DNA from: Candidatus Saccharicenans sp.
GTDB lineage: Bacteria > Acidobacteriota > Aminicenantia > Aminicenantales > Saccharicenantaceae
NCBI GenBank assembly: GCA_017992175.1
Contig: JAGOPD010000001.1
Location: 1-64,000 of the forward strand
DNA length: 64,000 nt
Reading direction: 5' to 3'
Each line of letters opens with the position of its first letter. The stretch's first letter is position 1. A program made the position numbers and the translations under genes. The notes under the pieces are model-generated. The model did no database searches. It saw only the letters and a program-made list of their open reading frames with translations, and was not told the DNA's origin. Of this stretch, positions 33,969 through 44,026 are shown piece by piece.

Positions 33969-34744
33969 TTTTTCTCCCGGCGGCGGTTCTTTTCATAGAG
34001 GAGCCTCAGCCCTTCAAGGACCAGGTTGGGCTCGACCTGATTGATGGCCTTAATCTCCGGGGCGATCAGGTCAGCCTGCCCGCCCGTGGCAATGACCGTC
34101 GGCCTGGATTGAAGCTCAGCCGACATCTCGGCAATAATTTGATTGACCAGCCCTATATAACCGAAATAAAGGCCTGATTGCATGCTGGCCACAGTATTCC
34201 GGCCAATAGCTGTTCTGGGTTTTTTAATTTCGATCCGGGGCAGGCGGGCCGTCCGAAGATAGAGAGCTTCAGCTGAAATCTGAATTCCGGGAGCAATTGA
34301 TCCACCCAGGTATTCGCCGGCGGCTGAGATGGCATCAAAAGTAGTAGCAGTCCCGAAATCTACTACCAGACAGGGGCCACCATATTTTTCATAAGCGGCA
34401 CAGGCCGCCACAATCCGGTCAGAACCAACTTCGGCCGGGTTTTCATAAAGAATTGGCAGGCCAGTCTTAAGACCGGAACCAACCAGCAGCGGCTTGACCT
34501 TAAAAAATCTCTCGACGGCCTGCTGAATGACCGGGGTAAGGGGTGGAACAACTGAAGAGATAATTGCTCCTTTGATTTTCTGTGAGGTTAGCTTTTCATG
34601 GCCAAGCAAGCTGGAAAGAATCAGGCCATATTCATCGGCAGTCTTTTCCCGGTCGCTTTTGATTTTCCAGTTAGCCAGTAGCTTCCTGGCCTGGTAGACA
34701 CCAAGAGCAATGGTCGTATTGCCGATATCAAGAACCATGATCAT
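33965..34744 (-). CDS. coaX: Type III pantothenate kinase
   Basis: This 259-residue enzyme phosphorylates pantothenate in the first step of coenzyme A synthesis. It shows VLDIGNTTIALGVY (phosphate loop), SSVVPPLTPVI, GSDRIVAACAAYEKYGGPCLVVDFGTATTFDAIS and GGSIAPGIQISAEAL, all typical of CoaX. An alternative ATG is two codons downstream; GGAG precedes the first. The adjacent birA gene is a common neighbour of coaX in bacteria. Confidence 0.95.
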   Translation of the reverse strand: MIMVLDIGNTTIALGVYQARKLLANWKIKSDREKTADEYGLILSSLLGHEKLTSQKIKGAIISSVVPPLTPVIQQAVERFFKVKPLLVGSGLKTGLPILYENPAEVGSDRIVAACAAYEKYGGPCLVVDFGTATTFDAISAAGEYLGGSIAPGIQISAEALYLRTARLPRIEIKKPRTAIGRNTVASMQSGLYFGYIGLVNQIIAEMSAELQSRPTVIATGGQADLIAPEIKAINQVEPNLVLEGLRLLYEKNRRREKK

Positions 34745-34756
34745 TGTTTTCTCCTG

Positions 34757-35518
34757 TTAATCATTTCCATCCATGACTTTAATTATTTCCGAAGCATAAT
34801 ATTTTTTATTTTCCTGGCCGGTTTGGAGGATTAAACTTCCATCCTGACCAAGGCTGATAAACTGACCCTTCACTTGGCCGGCTGGCTCCTGGATGATTAG
34901 AGTCTGGCCTGGAGAGAAGCAAAGTTTTTTCTCCAGCCTGCCGATAATTAGATCCGCCTGCCCTTCCTTAAGCTTATTATACCAGAACTGCAGTTCCTTA
35001 CCAAGGAGCTGGAATAATTCTTCTGGCTGATAATTCTGGCCGCTGGCCAGATAAAGCGAACTGGCCAGACTGGCCACTCCGGCTGGAAAATCTTCCTGGC
35101 GGTGATTTAAGTTTATACCAAAACCAGCCACGACATAAGACTGACCGGCCTGAGTGGTCTGGCTTTCGCATAAAATTCCGCCGATTTTTCTGCCTTTAAA
35201 CAGCAAATCGTTGGGCCATTTTAAATTAATGTTTACGCCGGCCAGCTTGTCTATAGCCTCTGCTGCAGCCAGGCCGGCAGTCAGCGGTACCAGATTTAAA
35301 AAAGCCACCGGTGGCCGGAGAAGAAAAGAAACATAGAGCCCTTTTTTGGCGGGCGAGTGCCAGTGGCGGCCTCTGGTCCCCCGGCCGGCTGATTGTTCAT
35401 CAGCTAAAACCGCTGTTCCTTCTGGAAAACCAAGCCGGGCCAGTGTCCGGCCAAAGTCCATGGTGGAACTCAGACTGGCAAATCTAAAAGACAACTCGCC
35501 AAAATTTATAGCTTCCAT
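34757..35518 (-). CDS. birA: Biotin--[acetyl-CoA-carboxylase] ligase, without DNA-binding domain
   Basis: This 253-residue protein activates biotin as biotinyl-AMP and attaches it to carrier-protein lysines. Catalytic motifs are GRGTRGRHWHSPAKKGLYVSFLLRP, LKWPNDLLFKGRKIGGILCE and VAGFGINLNHR. The N-terminal helix-turn-helix of repressor-type BirA is absent, since the catalytic fold starts at about residue 10, so it should be a pure ligase. A C-terminal SH3-like domain is present. It sits 12 nt upstream of coaX. Confidence 0.94.
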   Translation of the reverse strand: MEAINFGELSFRFASLSSTMDFGRTLARLGFPEGTAVLADEQSAGRGTRGRHWHSPAKKGLYVSFLLRPPVAFLNLVPLTAGLAAAEAIDKLAGVNINLKWPNDLLFKGRKIGGILCESQTTQAGQSYVVAGFGINLNHRQEDFPAGVASLASSLYLASGQNYQPEELFQLLGKELQFWYNKLKEGQADLIIGRLEKKLCFSPGQTLIIQEPAGQVKGQFISLGQDGSLILQTGQENKKYYASEIIKVMDGND

Positions 35519-35547
35519 GGTCTATATTTTAACTGATTAGCGGGAGA

Positions 35548-38184
35548 TTATGATTTTTTCAATTGAGATAAACTTTTAAGCAGCTTTTCTCTCTTCAGCT
35601 GAAGTTCCTGTTGCCGCTGCTGATGTTCGGCTACCACGGCTTGAGGCGCTTTTTGCTTGAAATCTGGATTCTCCAGACGGAAGACGAGTTTGGTTAAATC
35701 TTCTTCGAGACGGGCCAGCTCTTTTTCTAACCGCTCGATTTCCGGAGCGCTGTCAATAGCCCGGGCCAGCTGCAGTCCGATTTCGGTTGTTCCAGCCACG
35801 CCCTTGAGTAGATTATTGGCGGCCGGCATTTCGGTGACATATTCAATTCTATCAACGCCAGCCAGCTGCCTGATGGCTTCCTCATACGAACCGGCCAGGC
35901 TGTGACTTTTCTTTCCTTCGCTTATCCAGAGATTGACTTTCTCTTTAACCGGCAGCTGGTTTTCAGCCCTGATCGTCCGGATTTCAGAGATAAGAGCCTG
36001 CAGAAACTTCATCGTCTCTTCAGCTTCCTCATCCAGCCAGCGGCGATTGGCTTCGGGCCAGCTCTCGGTCAGTAAGGACAGGCCGCTCTCCGGCAGATGA
36101 TGCCAGATTTCCTCGGTGATAAACGGCATAAAAGGATGCAGAAGCTTTAGAATCTTATCGAGAGTGTCTTCCATCACTGCCTGAGTATTTTTGTTACCCT
36201 CCTTGAGTTCGGGCTTGATAAATTCGATATACCAGTCGCAGAATTCATGCCAGATAAAGTGATAAATAGTTTCGGCCGCCTCATAGAACTTATAGTTCTT
36301 CAGCGACTCATTTAATTGCTCAGTTACCTTAGTCAGGCGACTGCGGATCCAGCGGTTGGGCAGGGAAAGAGCCTGCTGGTCAGGCTCGATTGTTTCTTCG
36401 CCCAGGTTCATCAGGACAAAACGGGAGGCGTTCCAGATTTTATTGGCGAAAGCCCGGTAGCCGGCCATTCTTTCCTCAGAAAGAGCAATGTCCATCCCGG
36501 GGACAGCTAAAGAAGCTAAGGTGAAGCGCAGAGCATCTGTCCCGTATTTATCGATCATTTCCAGCGGGTCAATGATATTGCCTTCGGATTTACTCATCTT
36601 TCTTTTTTTAAGATCCCGGACCAGACCATTGATAAAGACTTCTCTAAAAGGAACATCCTTCATAAATTTAAGGCCCATCATAATCATCCGTGCTACCCAG
36701 AAGAAAATGATGTCGAATCCAGTTGACATCAAATCGGTCGGATAGAAGACTTTGAGATCTTCCGTCTTTTCTGGCCAGCCCAGGGTGGCAAAAGGCCACA
36801 GAGCAGAGGAAAACCAGGTATCAAGAACATCTTCATCCTGGACCACCGGTCCACCGCACTTCTCGCAGGCGGCTGGCCTGTCCATAGCTACCATAACCTG
36901 GTGGCAGTTCTGACAGTAATAGGCCGGAATACGGTGTCCCCACCACAGCTGCCGGGAAATACACCAATCATGAATTTTATACATCCAGTCAAAATAGGTC
37001 TTGGCCCAGTTCTCCGGGATAAAAACAATTTTGCCGTCTTCAACAGCCCTGATGGCTTCTTTGGCCAGTGGCTCGATTTTGACAAACCATTGCCAGGAAA
37101 GATGGGGCTCGATAACCGTTTTGCAGCGATAGCAATGTCCAACCGCATGGCTGTAATCCTCAACTTTAACCAGATAGCCAAGCTGTTTGAGCTTTTCAAC
37201 TACTTTTTCCCGGCAGGCGAAACGATCGAGGCCCTTAAATTCTTCCCCGGCTGCTTCAGTCATCCGGCCGTTGCCATCAATGACGATAATCTGCTCCAAA
37301 CCATGCTTTTTACCCAGTTCAAAGTCAACCGGGTCATGAGCTGGCGTGACTTTAACTGCTCCGGTCCCGAAATCTTTTTGGACCTGTTCGTCAGTGATGA
37401 CCGGAATAAGCCGGTTCTGAAGCGGCAGCAGAACTTTCCGGCCATGAAACTTTTTATAACGTTCATCATCGGGATGAACAGCTACGGCAGTATCGCCCAG
37501 CATCGTCTCGGGCCGGGTGGTGGCTACGACGACGGCCTCATCAGTGCCGGGTAAAGGATATTTTATGTACCAGAGATGGCCCTTAACTTCCTGATGCTCG
37601 ATTTCAATATCGGAGAGAACGGTCTGGCAGCGGGGGCAGCGGTTAACCAGATAGTAATCGCGGTAGATCAGGCCCTCCTGGTAAAGAGAGACAAAAACAT
37701 AATTAACCGCCCTGGAAAAACCCTCATCGAGGGTAAATCTTTCCCGTGACCAATCGAGCGAACAGCCCAGGCGCTTGAGCTGCTCAGTTATGACGCCGCC
37801 GTATTTTTCCTTCCATTCCCAGGCCAGACGCAGAAATTCCTGGCGGCCAACATTTTCCCGGCTAAGACCCTTAGTTTTTAAACTCTGCTCGATGACATTG
37901 TGAACGGCAATTGAAGCATGATCAGTTCCGGGCAGCCACATGGTGTTATAACCCTGCATTTTTTTCCAGCGGACAATGATATCAGGCAGGGTAAAGCACA
38001 GAGCATGACCCATATGAAGGACCCCGGTCACGTTGGGCGGGGGCAAGACCAGGGAAAATTTGGGTTTATCGGATTTTATCTGGCCTTCAAATAGCTTTTC
38101 CTCCAGCCAGAATTTTGACCATTTCGCTTCGACCGGTTTCGGGTCATAGGCTTTTTCTACAACTTTCTTTTCTCTTGTCGTCAT
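35548..38184 (-). CDS. valS: Valine--tRNA ligase
   Basis: This 878-residue class I synthetase charges tRNA-Val. The HIGH motif is HMGH in PPPNVTGVLHMGHAL and the KMSKS motif is KMSKSEGN. The CP1 editing domain (TTRPETMLGDTAVAVHPDD), a zinc-like CxxC pair (CQNCHQ...CEKCGG) and the C-terminal coiled-coil arm (last 65 residues) are present. GGGGAG precedes the ATG. The gene begins one base after the receiver-like gene ends and is followed by birA after 29 nt. Confidence 0.97.
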   Translation of the reverse strand: MTTREKKVVEKAYDPKPVEAKWSKFWLEEKLFEGQIKSDKPKFSLVLPPPNVTGVLHMGHALCFTLPDIIVRWKKMQGYNTMWLPGTDHASIAVHNVIEQSLKTKGLSRENVGRQEFLRLAWEWKEKYGGVITEQLKRLGCSLDWSRERFTLDEGFSRAVNYVFVSLYQEGLIYRDYYLVNRCPRCQTVLSDIEIEHQEVKGHLWYIKYPLPGTDEAVVVATTRPETMLGDTAVAVHPDDERYKKFHGRKVLLPLQNRLIPVITDEQVQKDFGTGAVKVTPAHDPVDFELGKKHGLEQIIVIDGNGRMTEAAGEEFKGLDRFACREKVVEKLKQLGYLVKVEDYSHAVGHCYRCKTVIEPHLSWQWFVKIEPLAKEAIRAVEDGKIVFIPENWAKTYFDWMYKIHDWCISRQLWWGHRIPAYYCQNCHQVMVAMDRPAACEKCGGPVVQDEDVLDTWFSSALWPFATLGWPEKTEDLKVFYPTDLMSTGFDIIFFWVARMIMMGLKFMKDVPFREVFINGLVRDLKKRKMSKSEGNIIDPLEMIDKYGTDALRFTLASLAVPGMDIALSEERMAGYRAFANKIWNASRFVLMNLGEETIEPDQQALSLPNRWIRSRLTKVTEQLNESLKNYKFYEAAETIYHFIWHEFCDWYIEFIKPELKEGNKNTQAVMEDTLDKILKLLHPFMPFITEEIWHHLPESGLSLLTESWPEANRRWLDEEAEETMKFLQALISEIRTIRAENQLPVKEKVNLWISEGKKSHSLAGSYEEAIRQLAGVDRIEYVTEMPAANNLLKGVAGTTEIGLQLARAIDSAPEIERLEKELARLEEDLTKLVFRLENPDFKQKAPQAVVAEHQQRQQELQLKREKLLKSLSQLKKS

Positions 38185-38185
38185 G

Positions 38186-38809
38186 CTAACTTTTTCTCCC
38201 CTGATTTTTTAGTCTATGACTATGACTATCAGTACCTTCAGCCTGGTGGCTCAGCGCCGCTATAATTTCCGGTGCCAGCTTCTCCCTGATTTTTTCCTCA
38301 AGTTCCTTTTCGGCTGATTGAATTTCTTCCTGGACCAACAGGCGCACTTCTCTTCTTAACTCTGAAGGCAGAGCTGACTGAGATAAGTTTTTCTGAGCTG
38401 ATTGGACCTCGGGCAGCTCTTCCGGCAGGGTATCTGGAATCTTATTTTTTTCAATGGTTTCTTTAATGGCGGTGGCCAGGCTTTCAGAATAAAAAGGCTT
38501 ATGAAAAACTTGCTCGGGCCTGAGGGTTGGAATAAATTCCTTGGTCAACGGTTCAAATGTCCCGGTCACCAGGAAAACCGGAACCCGGCCGGCGGCTGAT
38601 AACCGGTTATTCAGGCTGAGAGCATTTTCTGTTGAATCGAGGATTGATTGCTCGAGGATAACAGCTTCAGGTGTCAAACTATCCAGAAAGCGGTTGACCT
38701 CATCGAGACTGGCAGCCAGATGAAGCTGGTAATTCCCCTCAGGAAAGACAGACTGGCAGAGCCTCTTTAAAACCGGGCTGTCAGAAGCCACAATCAGGTT
38801 ATAAGCCAC
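38186..38809 (-). CDS. Pseudo-receiver domain protein (degenerate response regulator)
   Basis: This 207-residue protein has a CheY-like receiver (about residues 3-118) followed by a charged, helical segment (about 125-207) with no output domain I know. The phospho-acceptor position is Glu53 (AVILEQ) instead of Asp. The acidic-pocket Asp10, the Thr82-region residue (VTGT) and Lys104 (FHKPF) are kept. Glu at the acceptor site may mimic permanent phosphorylation. It starts at GTG 38809 behind GAGGAAG and ends one base before valS, so it leads the valS operon. Confidence 0.75.
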   Translation of the reverse strand: MAYNLIVASDSPVLKRLCQSVFPEGNYQLHLAASLDEVNRFLDSLTPEAVILEQSILDSTENALSLNNRLSAAGRVPVFLVTGTFEPLTKEFIPTLRPEQVFHKPFYSESLATAIKETIEKNKIPDTLPEELPEVQSAQKNLSQSALPSELRREVRLLVQEEIQSAEKELEEKIREKLAPEIIAALSHQAEGTDSHSHRLKNQGRKS

Positions 38810-38905
38810 TCTCTTCCTCGCTATAATTAGCCATAACTAATTAGAAAATGATAATTTACTCTACATTTTTAGCTATTTTCTGTCAATTAAACCGGCCGCG
38901 GAGGG

Positions 38906-41900
38906 TCAGTATTCCAGATGAACCACCCCTGAACCAAAAAGCTCTTCCAGCTGGTCAATTAAAAGCTGTGACGGGAAGACTTTCTGGAATTCAGCTGACT
39001 GGATAAGATACGTGGAGGAAGGGCTTTCCAGCTGAAGGTAAAGAGGACAGTCACCGGGGTAAGCGGCCAGAATCTGTTTTAAATGCTCCAGATCTTCTCC
39101 GCTCAGGGTCTCGACTGGAATATGAACCGTTATCTTCCTGGCTAATTTTTCAAAGGCTTCAACCAAAGGCATAATTTGAGAAGCTATGATCTTTTTAGCT
39201 TCAAAACTGTCGGCTGACATTTTACCTTTAAGCCAGATGATCTGCCCCTCCAGAAGATAATGATTGAATTTGTTGAAAGTATCAGGGAAAATTGTCACAT
39301 CTACCTTACCGGTCAGGTCTTCCAGCACCATAGTTGCCATTCTCTCTTCTTTTTTGGTTCTTAAGGGCTTAATCGAAACAACTATTCCGGCCAGCCTGAC
39401 TTCCCGGTCAAAATCCTTTTCCGGGTCCAGAGCTTCAATAGTGTGACTGGTTATGGCTGGCAGCCTGGACCTATAAGAGGCTAAGGGATGGCTGGAAAGA
39501 TAGGTGCCAAGTACTTCTTTTTCATAGGCCAGGCGCAGTTCTTCATCCCATTCGTTCCTGGTCAGAATATTAGGGGGAATTTCCGGAGCCGGGAGGTATT
39601 CATCGCCAAAAAGAGAAAGGGCACTTTCTTCCCTGGCTTTCTGCTTCTGCCGGCCATATTCAAGAAGAGTATCAATCGACTCAAAAAGCTGGGACCGTTT
39701 CCAGCCAAGAGAATCAAAAGCGCCGGCTTTAATCAAACTCTCCAGAGCTTTGCGGTTTAAAATCCGCGAGTCATATTCTTCAAAAAGATCAAAAAGATTT
39801 TTAAAGCTGCCTTTCTTTTCCCTCAGGACAATTATTTCTTTGACCGTATTTTCACCGACATTCTTAACAGCTGATAAGCCCATCCGGATATTCTGCCCTT
39901 CCACCGAGAAATGATAATGGCTGTAATTGACATCGGGGGGAAGAATAGTCAGACCCAGTTCGCGGCACTCATTAATATATTTAATGATCTGGTCCGTATC
40001 TCCTTTTTCGGCTTCTGAGGTCAAAAGAGCCGACATGAAGTGGGCCGGGTAGTGAGCTTTGAGGTAAGCTGTCTGATAAGCTAAGTAGGCATAAGCCGCG
40101 CTGTGCGATTTATTGAAGCCATATTCAGCAAACTGGGCAATCTGGTCAAATATTTTTTCGGCTTTGGCCGCGGGAATACCTTTCTGGCGGGCACCTTGAA
40201 TAAATCTGTCCCGCTGGGCTTTCATTATCTCTTTGACTTTTTTGCCCATGGCTTTGCGCAGGACATCAGCCTCAGCTAAGGTGAAGCCGGCCAGATCAGT
40301 GGCGATCCGCATGACCTGTTCCTGATAAACAATGATCCCCAGTGTTTCTTTTAAAATTGGCTCCAGCTGCGGCACCTCATAGTTAATTTTTTCCGGGTGA
40401 TATTTTCTCTGAACAAACTCTTCGGTCATGCCGCTCTTCAGAGGTCCAGGCCGGTAAAGGGCATTAAGAGCAATTAAGTCGCGGAATTGCTCGGGCTTAA
40501 ACCGCCGCAATTGCTCTTTCATCCCGTAGCTTTCAAACTGGAAAACCCCGTCGGTTGTACCCTGCTGGAAAATCCGGAAGGTCCCGGGGTCAGTCAGGGG
40601 AATTTTGTCCAGGTCAACTTTTTCTCCGGTCTCCTCCTCAATCAGGTTGAGAGCATCGGTTATAACCGTCAGGTTGCGCAGGCCGAGAAGATCCATCTTA
40701 AGCAGCCCGATACTCTCGATGTCGCCCATCGGAAACATGGTCGTAATTTCACCCTTGGCTGATTGATAAAGAGGAATAAACTCAACCAGTGGTTTTGGAG
40801 TAATAACAATACCAGCGGCGTGAATCGAAGGATGGCGGACCTGACCCTCGAGTTTTCGAGCTGCATCGAGCAGTTTAGCCATCTGTTCATTTTTTTGATA
40901 AATCTCTTTAAGCTCCGGGACGGATTTTAAAGCACCTTCAATATTGGCCTCGGGGCCTTGAGCTGGAATAAGCTTGGCTACCCGGTCAACTTCGTTGAGC
41001 GGGATTTCCATCACCCGGCCGGCATCCCGGATAGCCTGACGGGCGGCCATCGTCCCGAAGGTCACTATCTGACAGACATTTTCCTGGCCATATTTCTCAG
41101 TTACATAATCAATGATTTCCTGGCGGCGGCGGCCGCAGAAATCGATATCAATATCTGGCAGGCTGATTCTTTCCGGGTTTAAAAAGCGCTCAAAGAGAAG
41201 ATCATATTCAATCGGATCAATCTGGGTAATCCCTAAGCAATAAGCGATCAGGCTGCCGGCGGCTGAGCCCCGTCCCGGGCCAACCGGAATACCACGGTCG
41301 CGGGCCGCCTTGATCATGTCCCAGACAATTAAAAAATAGCCTTCGAAGCCCATTTGTTCGATCAGCTTTATTTCCCGCTCAAATCTCTGCTGGTACTCTT
41401 CCAGAGTGTGGGCACTTTGCCCGCTATTTATCTTTTCCTTGATGAGAGGCAGGCGCTCTTCAAACCCCTGTCTGGCTATTTCTTCAAAGTAGTCCCGGAG
41501 ATTTTTATGGTCAGGGGCCTCAAAATGGGGCAGAAAATGGCTGCCAAAGGGAAATTCAAAGTTGCAACGGGCGGCAATATGCCTGGTATTATCCAGTGCC
41601 TCGGGATAATCTTTGAATAACTCCCGCATTTCAGCCGAGGATTTAAGATAAAACTGGTCGCTCGAAAAATGCATCCGGTCCGGGTCGGATAACTTTTTCC
41701 CGGTTTGAATGCAGAGGAGAATATCCTGAATTTCAGCGTCTTCTTTCTGGAGAAAATGGACGTCATTGGTGGCGACCAGCGGAAGACCAAGCCGGCGGGC
41801 CAGGTCAACTATTTTGGGCAGGATTTTTTTCTGGTCGGGTAGGCCATGGTCCTGGATTTCAAGATAAAAATTCCCTTCGCCAAAAATCTCGAGATACTGC

Positions 41901-42388
41901 CGGGCGGCGGCCTCCGCTCTATCATCCATATCCTTGACCAGAAAATCGTTAATCTCGCCCTTGAGGCAACTGGAAAGAGCAATTAGCCCGGAGGAATGTT
42001 CACGCAAAATATCCTTATCAATTCGCGGCCGGTAATAAAAGCCTTCAAGATAAGCACTGGTGATGAGTTTACAGAGATGGCGATAGCCCTTTTCATCCTT
42101 GACTAAAAGAATTAGATGGTAATTTCCACCCTCATCGCCGTTTCCTGTTTTTTTCTCCAGCCTGGATTTCGGGGCAACATAGACTTCGCAACCCAGGATG
42201 GGTTTTAATCCCTGGCCTCTGGCCATTTTGAAAAACTCGATGGCGCCAAAAACATTTCCATGGTCGGTGATGGCTACGGCCGGCATGTTGAGGTCATTGG
42301 CAGTCTTGACCAGGTCAGAAATCCGCAGGGCTCCATCCAGAAGGCTGTATTCGGTGTGGACATGAAGATGAATAAAAGAGTTATCCAT
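38906..42388 (-). CDS. dnaE: DNA polymerase III subunit alpha
   Basis: This 1160-residue replicative polymerase has the N-terminal PHP domain (FIHLHVHTEYSLLDGALRI), the catalytic palm with GPGRGSAAGSLIAYCLGIT and the Asp triad in PDIDIDFCGRRR, a tandem helix-hairpin-helix region and a C-terminal OB domain (VRLAGIVVSIKPLRTKKEERMATMVLEDLTG). ATG 42388 is chosen because homology starts right after it; an in-frame TTG nine codons upstream (42415) has no ribosome site. guaA lies 36 nt upstream on the same strand. Confidence 0.97.
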   Translation of the reverse strand: MDNSFIHLHVHTEYSLLDGALRISDLVKTANDLNMPAVAITDHGNVFGAIEFFKMARGQGLKPILGCEVYVAPKSRLEKKTGNGDEGGNYHLILLVKDEKGYRHLCKLITSAYLEGFYYRPRIDKDILREHSSGLIALSSCLKGEINDFLVKDMDDRAEAAARQYLEIFGEGNFYLEIQDHGLPDQKKILPKIVDLARRLGLPLVATNDVHFLQKEDAEIQDILLCIQTGKKLSDPDRMHFSSDQFYLKSSAEMRELFKDYPEALDNTRHIAARCNFEFPFGSHFLPHFEAPDHKNLRDYFEEIARQGFEERLPLIKEKINSGQSAHTLEEYQQRFEREIKLIEQMGFEGYFLIVWDMIKAARDRGIPVGPGRGSAAGSLIAYCLGITQIDPIEYDLLFERFLNPERISLPDIDIDFCGRRRQEIIDYVTEKYGQENVCQIVTFGTMAARQAIRDAGRVMEIPLNEVDRVAKLIPAQGPEANIEGALKSVPELKEIYQKNEQMAKLLDAARKLEGQVRHPSIHAAGIVITPKPLVEFIPLYQSAKGEITTMFPMGDIESIGLLKMDLLGLRNLTVITDALNLIEEETGEKVDLDKIPLTDPGTFRIFQQGTTDGVFQFESYGMKEQLRRFKPEQFRDLIALNALYRPGPLKSGMTEEFVQRKYHPEKINYEVPQLEPILKETLGIIVYQEQVMRIATDLAGFTLAEADVLRKAMGKKVKEIMKAQRDRFIQGARQKGIPAAKAEKIFDQIAQFAEYGFNKSHSAAYAYLAYQTAYLKAHYPAHFMSALLTSEAEKGDTDQIIKYINECRELGLTILPPDVNYSHYHFSVEGQNIRMGLSAVKNVGENTVKEIIVLREKKGSFKNLFDLFEEYDSRILNRKALESLIKAGAFDSLGWKRSQLFESIDTLLEYGRQKQKAREESALSLFGDEYLPAPEIPPNILTRNEWDEELRLAYEKEVLGTYLSSHPLASYRSRLPAITSHTIEALDPEKDFDREVRLAGIVVSIKPLRTKKEERMATMVLEDLTGKVDVTIFPDTFNKFNHYLLEGQIIWLKGKMSADSFEAKKIIASQIMPLVEAFEKLARKITVHIPVETLSGEDLEHLKQILAAYPGDCPLYLQLESPSSTYLIQSAEFQKVFPSQLLIDQLEELFGSGVVHLEY

Positions 42389-42424
42389 GATAGCAGGCCT
42401 TTTTAAAGCGGGCAAAGAGGGGCT

Positions 42425-43957
42425 TTATTCCCATTCAATTGTTCCCGGTGGCTTCGAAGTTATATCGTAAACCACGCGGTTGATGCCGTCAACCTCATTA
42501 ACGATTCTGGTCGAAATTTTCTTCAAAAGCTCGGGGGGAGCCTGATACCAGTTGGCGGTCATGCCGTCAGAGCTCTCGACCAGACGAATCGCCACGACCT
42601 GCTGATAGGTGCGCTGGTCGCCCATGACTCCGACTGACCTCACCGGGAGAAGCACAGCAAAAGCCTGCCACAGCTTATTATAAATTCTTGCCCGGCGAAC
42701 TTCTTCGAGGACAATAGCCTCGGCTGTTCTGACCATCCGCAGGCTGTCCCGGTTGACTTCGCCGATAATTCTAACCGCCAGGCCCGGCCCGGGGAAAGGA
42801 TGCTGATGGACAAGCTCCCGGCTTATTCCCAGCTCAAGAGCCAGTGCCCTGACTTCATCTTTGAAGAGCTCGCGCAGCGGTTCGACTAACCTGAATTTGA
42901 GGTTAGCGGGCAAGCCGCCAACATTGTGATGGGATTTTATGCGATGAGAAGGGCCTTTAACCGAGGTGCTTTCGATGACGTCGGGGTAAATTGTGCCCTG
43001 GGCCAGGAATTTAACCCCGCCCAGCTTTTTAGCTTCTTCCTCAAAAATCTCAATAAAAACCTGGCCGATTATCTGGCGCTTTTTTTCCGGAGCTATGACT
43101 CCCTTTAGCCGGTCAATAAATCTGTCCTGGGCTTCGACACCTATGACCTGAAGAGAGAATTTCTGACGGAATTCCTGCAGGAGACTTTCATATTCGCCCT
43201 GGCGGAGAAGCCCGTTGTTGACGAAGATGCAGTGAAGCTGGCGGCCAACTGCTTTCTGAATGAGGAGTGAAGCAACCAGCGAGTCAATCCCACCGCTCAG
43301 ACCGCAGATGACCTTTTCCCGGCCGACCTGCTGGCGAATTTCTTTGACTTTTTGCTCAATAAAAGACTTCATGTCCCAGTCAGCTTTAAGGCCTGACAGG
43401 CGAAAGAGGAAATTGGCCAGTACTTTTTTCCCTTCGGCAGTGTGGGCCACTTCTGGATGAAATTGAACACCATAGATTTTAAGGCGTGAATTTTCTATGA
43501 CGGCTGCCCTTGAGTTTGAGGTCCTGGCGGTAATCTCAAAACCTTCGGGAATGGCCTCGAGGCGATCGCCGTGGCTCATCCAGACCTGAGTTTTATCTTT
43601 TAAGCCATGGAGAAGTCCGTGCCTATCCAGAATCCGAAGCGAGGCAAAACCATATTCTTTGCGGGGAGCTTTTTCAACCTTTCCTCCGAGGTGATGGGCA
43701 ATGAGCTGGAGCCCGTAGCAGATGCCCAGGATGGGAATGCCCAGCTGGAAGAGCCCTGGATCAGGGTGAGGCGAGTCAGGCTCATAGACACTCTTTGGCC
43801 CGCCGGATAGAATGATGGCGCCCGGGGCGAGAGCTTTTATTCTGTCGAGGGGAAGATTATAGGGGTGGATTTCAGAGTAAACGCCGAGTTCACGAACTTT
43901 TCTGGCAATGAGCTGGGTATACTGCGACCCAAAATCAAGGATGAGGGATTTATTCAT
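42425..43957 (-). CDS. guaA: GMP synthase (glutamine-hydrolysing)
   Basis: This 510-residue enzyme converts XMP to GMP. The class I glutamine amidotransferase domain has GICYGLQLIAHHLGG with the nucleophile Cys, and VQFHPEVAHT with the catalytic His and Glu. The ATP pyrophosphatase domain has VICGLSGGIDSLVASLL, and the C-terminal dimerisation domain ends in YDITSKPPGTIEWE. Length is normal. Its promoter at 43964-43992 leaves only six bases before the ATG, so the message may be leaderless. Confidence 0.97.
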   Translation of the reverse strand: MNKSLILDFGSQYTQLIARKVRELGVYSEIHPYNLPLDRIKALAPGAIILSGGPKSVYEPDSPHPDPGLFQLGIPILGICYGLQLIAHHLGGKVEKAPRKEYGFASLRILDRHGLLHGLKDKTQVWMSHGDRLEAIPEGFEITARTSNSRAAVIENSRLKIYGVQFHPEVAHTAEGKKVLANFLFRLSGLKADWDMKSFIEQKVKEIRQQVGREKVICGLSGGIDSLVASLLIQKAVGRQLHCIFVNNGLLRQGEYESLLQEFRQKFSLQVIGVEAQDRFIDRLKGVIAPEKKRQIIGQVFIEIFEEEAKKLGGVKFLAQGTIYPDVIESTSVKGPSHRIKSHHNVGGLPANLKFRLVEPLRELFKDEVRALALELGISRELVHQHPFPGPGLAVRIIGEVNRDSLRMVRTAEAIVLEEVRRARIYNKLWQAFAVLLPVRSVGVMGDQRTYQQVVAIRLVESSDGMTANWYQAPPELLKKISTRIVNEVDGINRVVYDITSKPPGTIEWE

Positions 43958-43963
43958 AGATGG

Positions 43964-43992
43964 ATTTTAGCAGAGGGCTAATTCAGCTTCAA
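43964..43992 (-). promoter_or_regulatory. guaA promoter placed for a leaderless transcript
   Basis: On the minus strand TTGAAG (43992-43987) and TAAAAT (43969-43964) are 17 nt apart. Six bases (CCATCT) separate the -10 box from the guaA ATG at 43957, so the message would begin at or very near the start codon. No Shine-Dalgarno sequence is present. Confidence 0.55.
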
Positions 43993-44005
43993 GGTATCGA
44001 ATTGC

Positions 44006-44026
44006 TTCATCTAAAATCTAGATGAA
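44006..44026. repeat. Perfect 8-bp inverted repeat upstream of guaA and phzF
   Basis: TTCATCTA-AAATC-TAGATGAA is a perfect palindrome with a 5-nt centre, 14 bases upstream of the guaA -35 box. TTGCTTCAT occurs here (44003-44011) and again about 34 nt further on, forming a short direct repeat. It could be an operator for the divergent guaA and phzF genes or an RNA hairpin. Confidence 0.4.

Noticed and set aside
42389-42415. N-terminal extension of dnaE from TTG 42415
   Set aside because: There is no ribosome site, and the PHP-domain homology starts at the ATG 42388.
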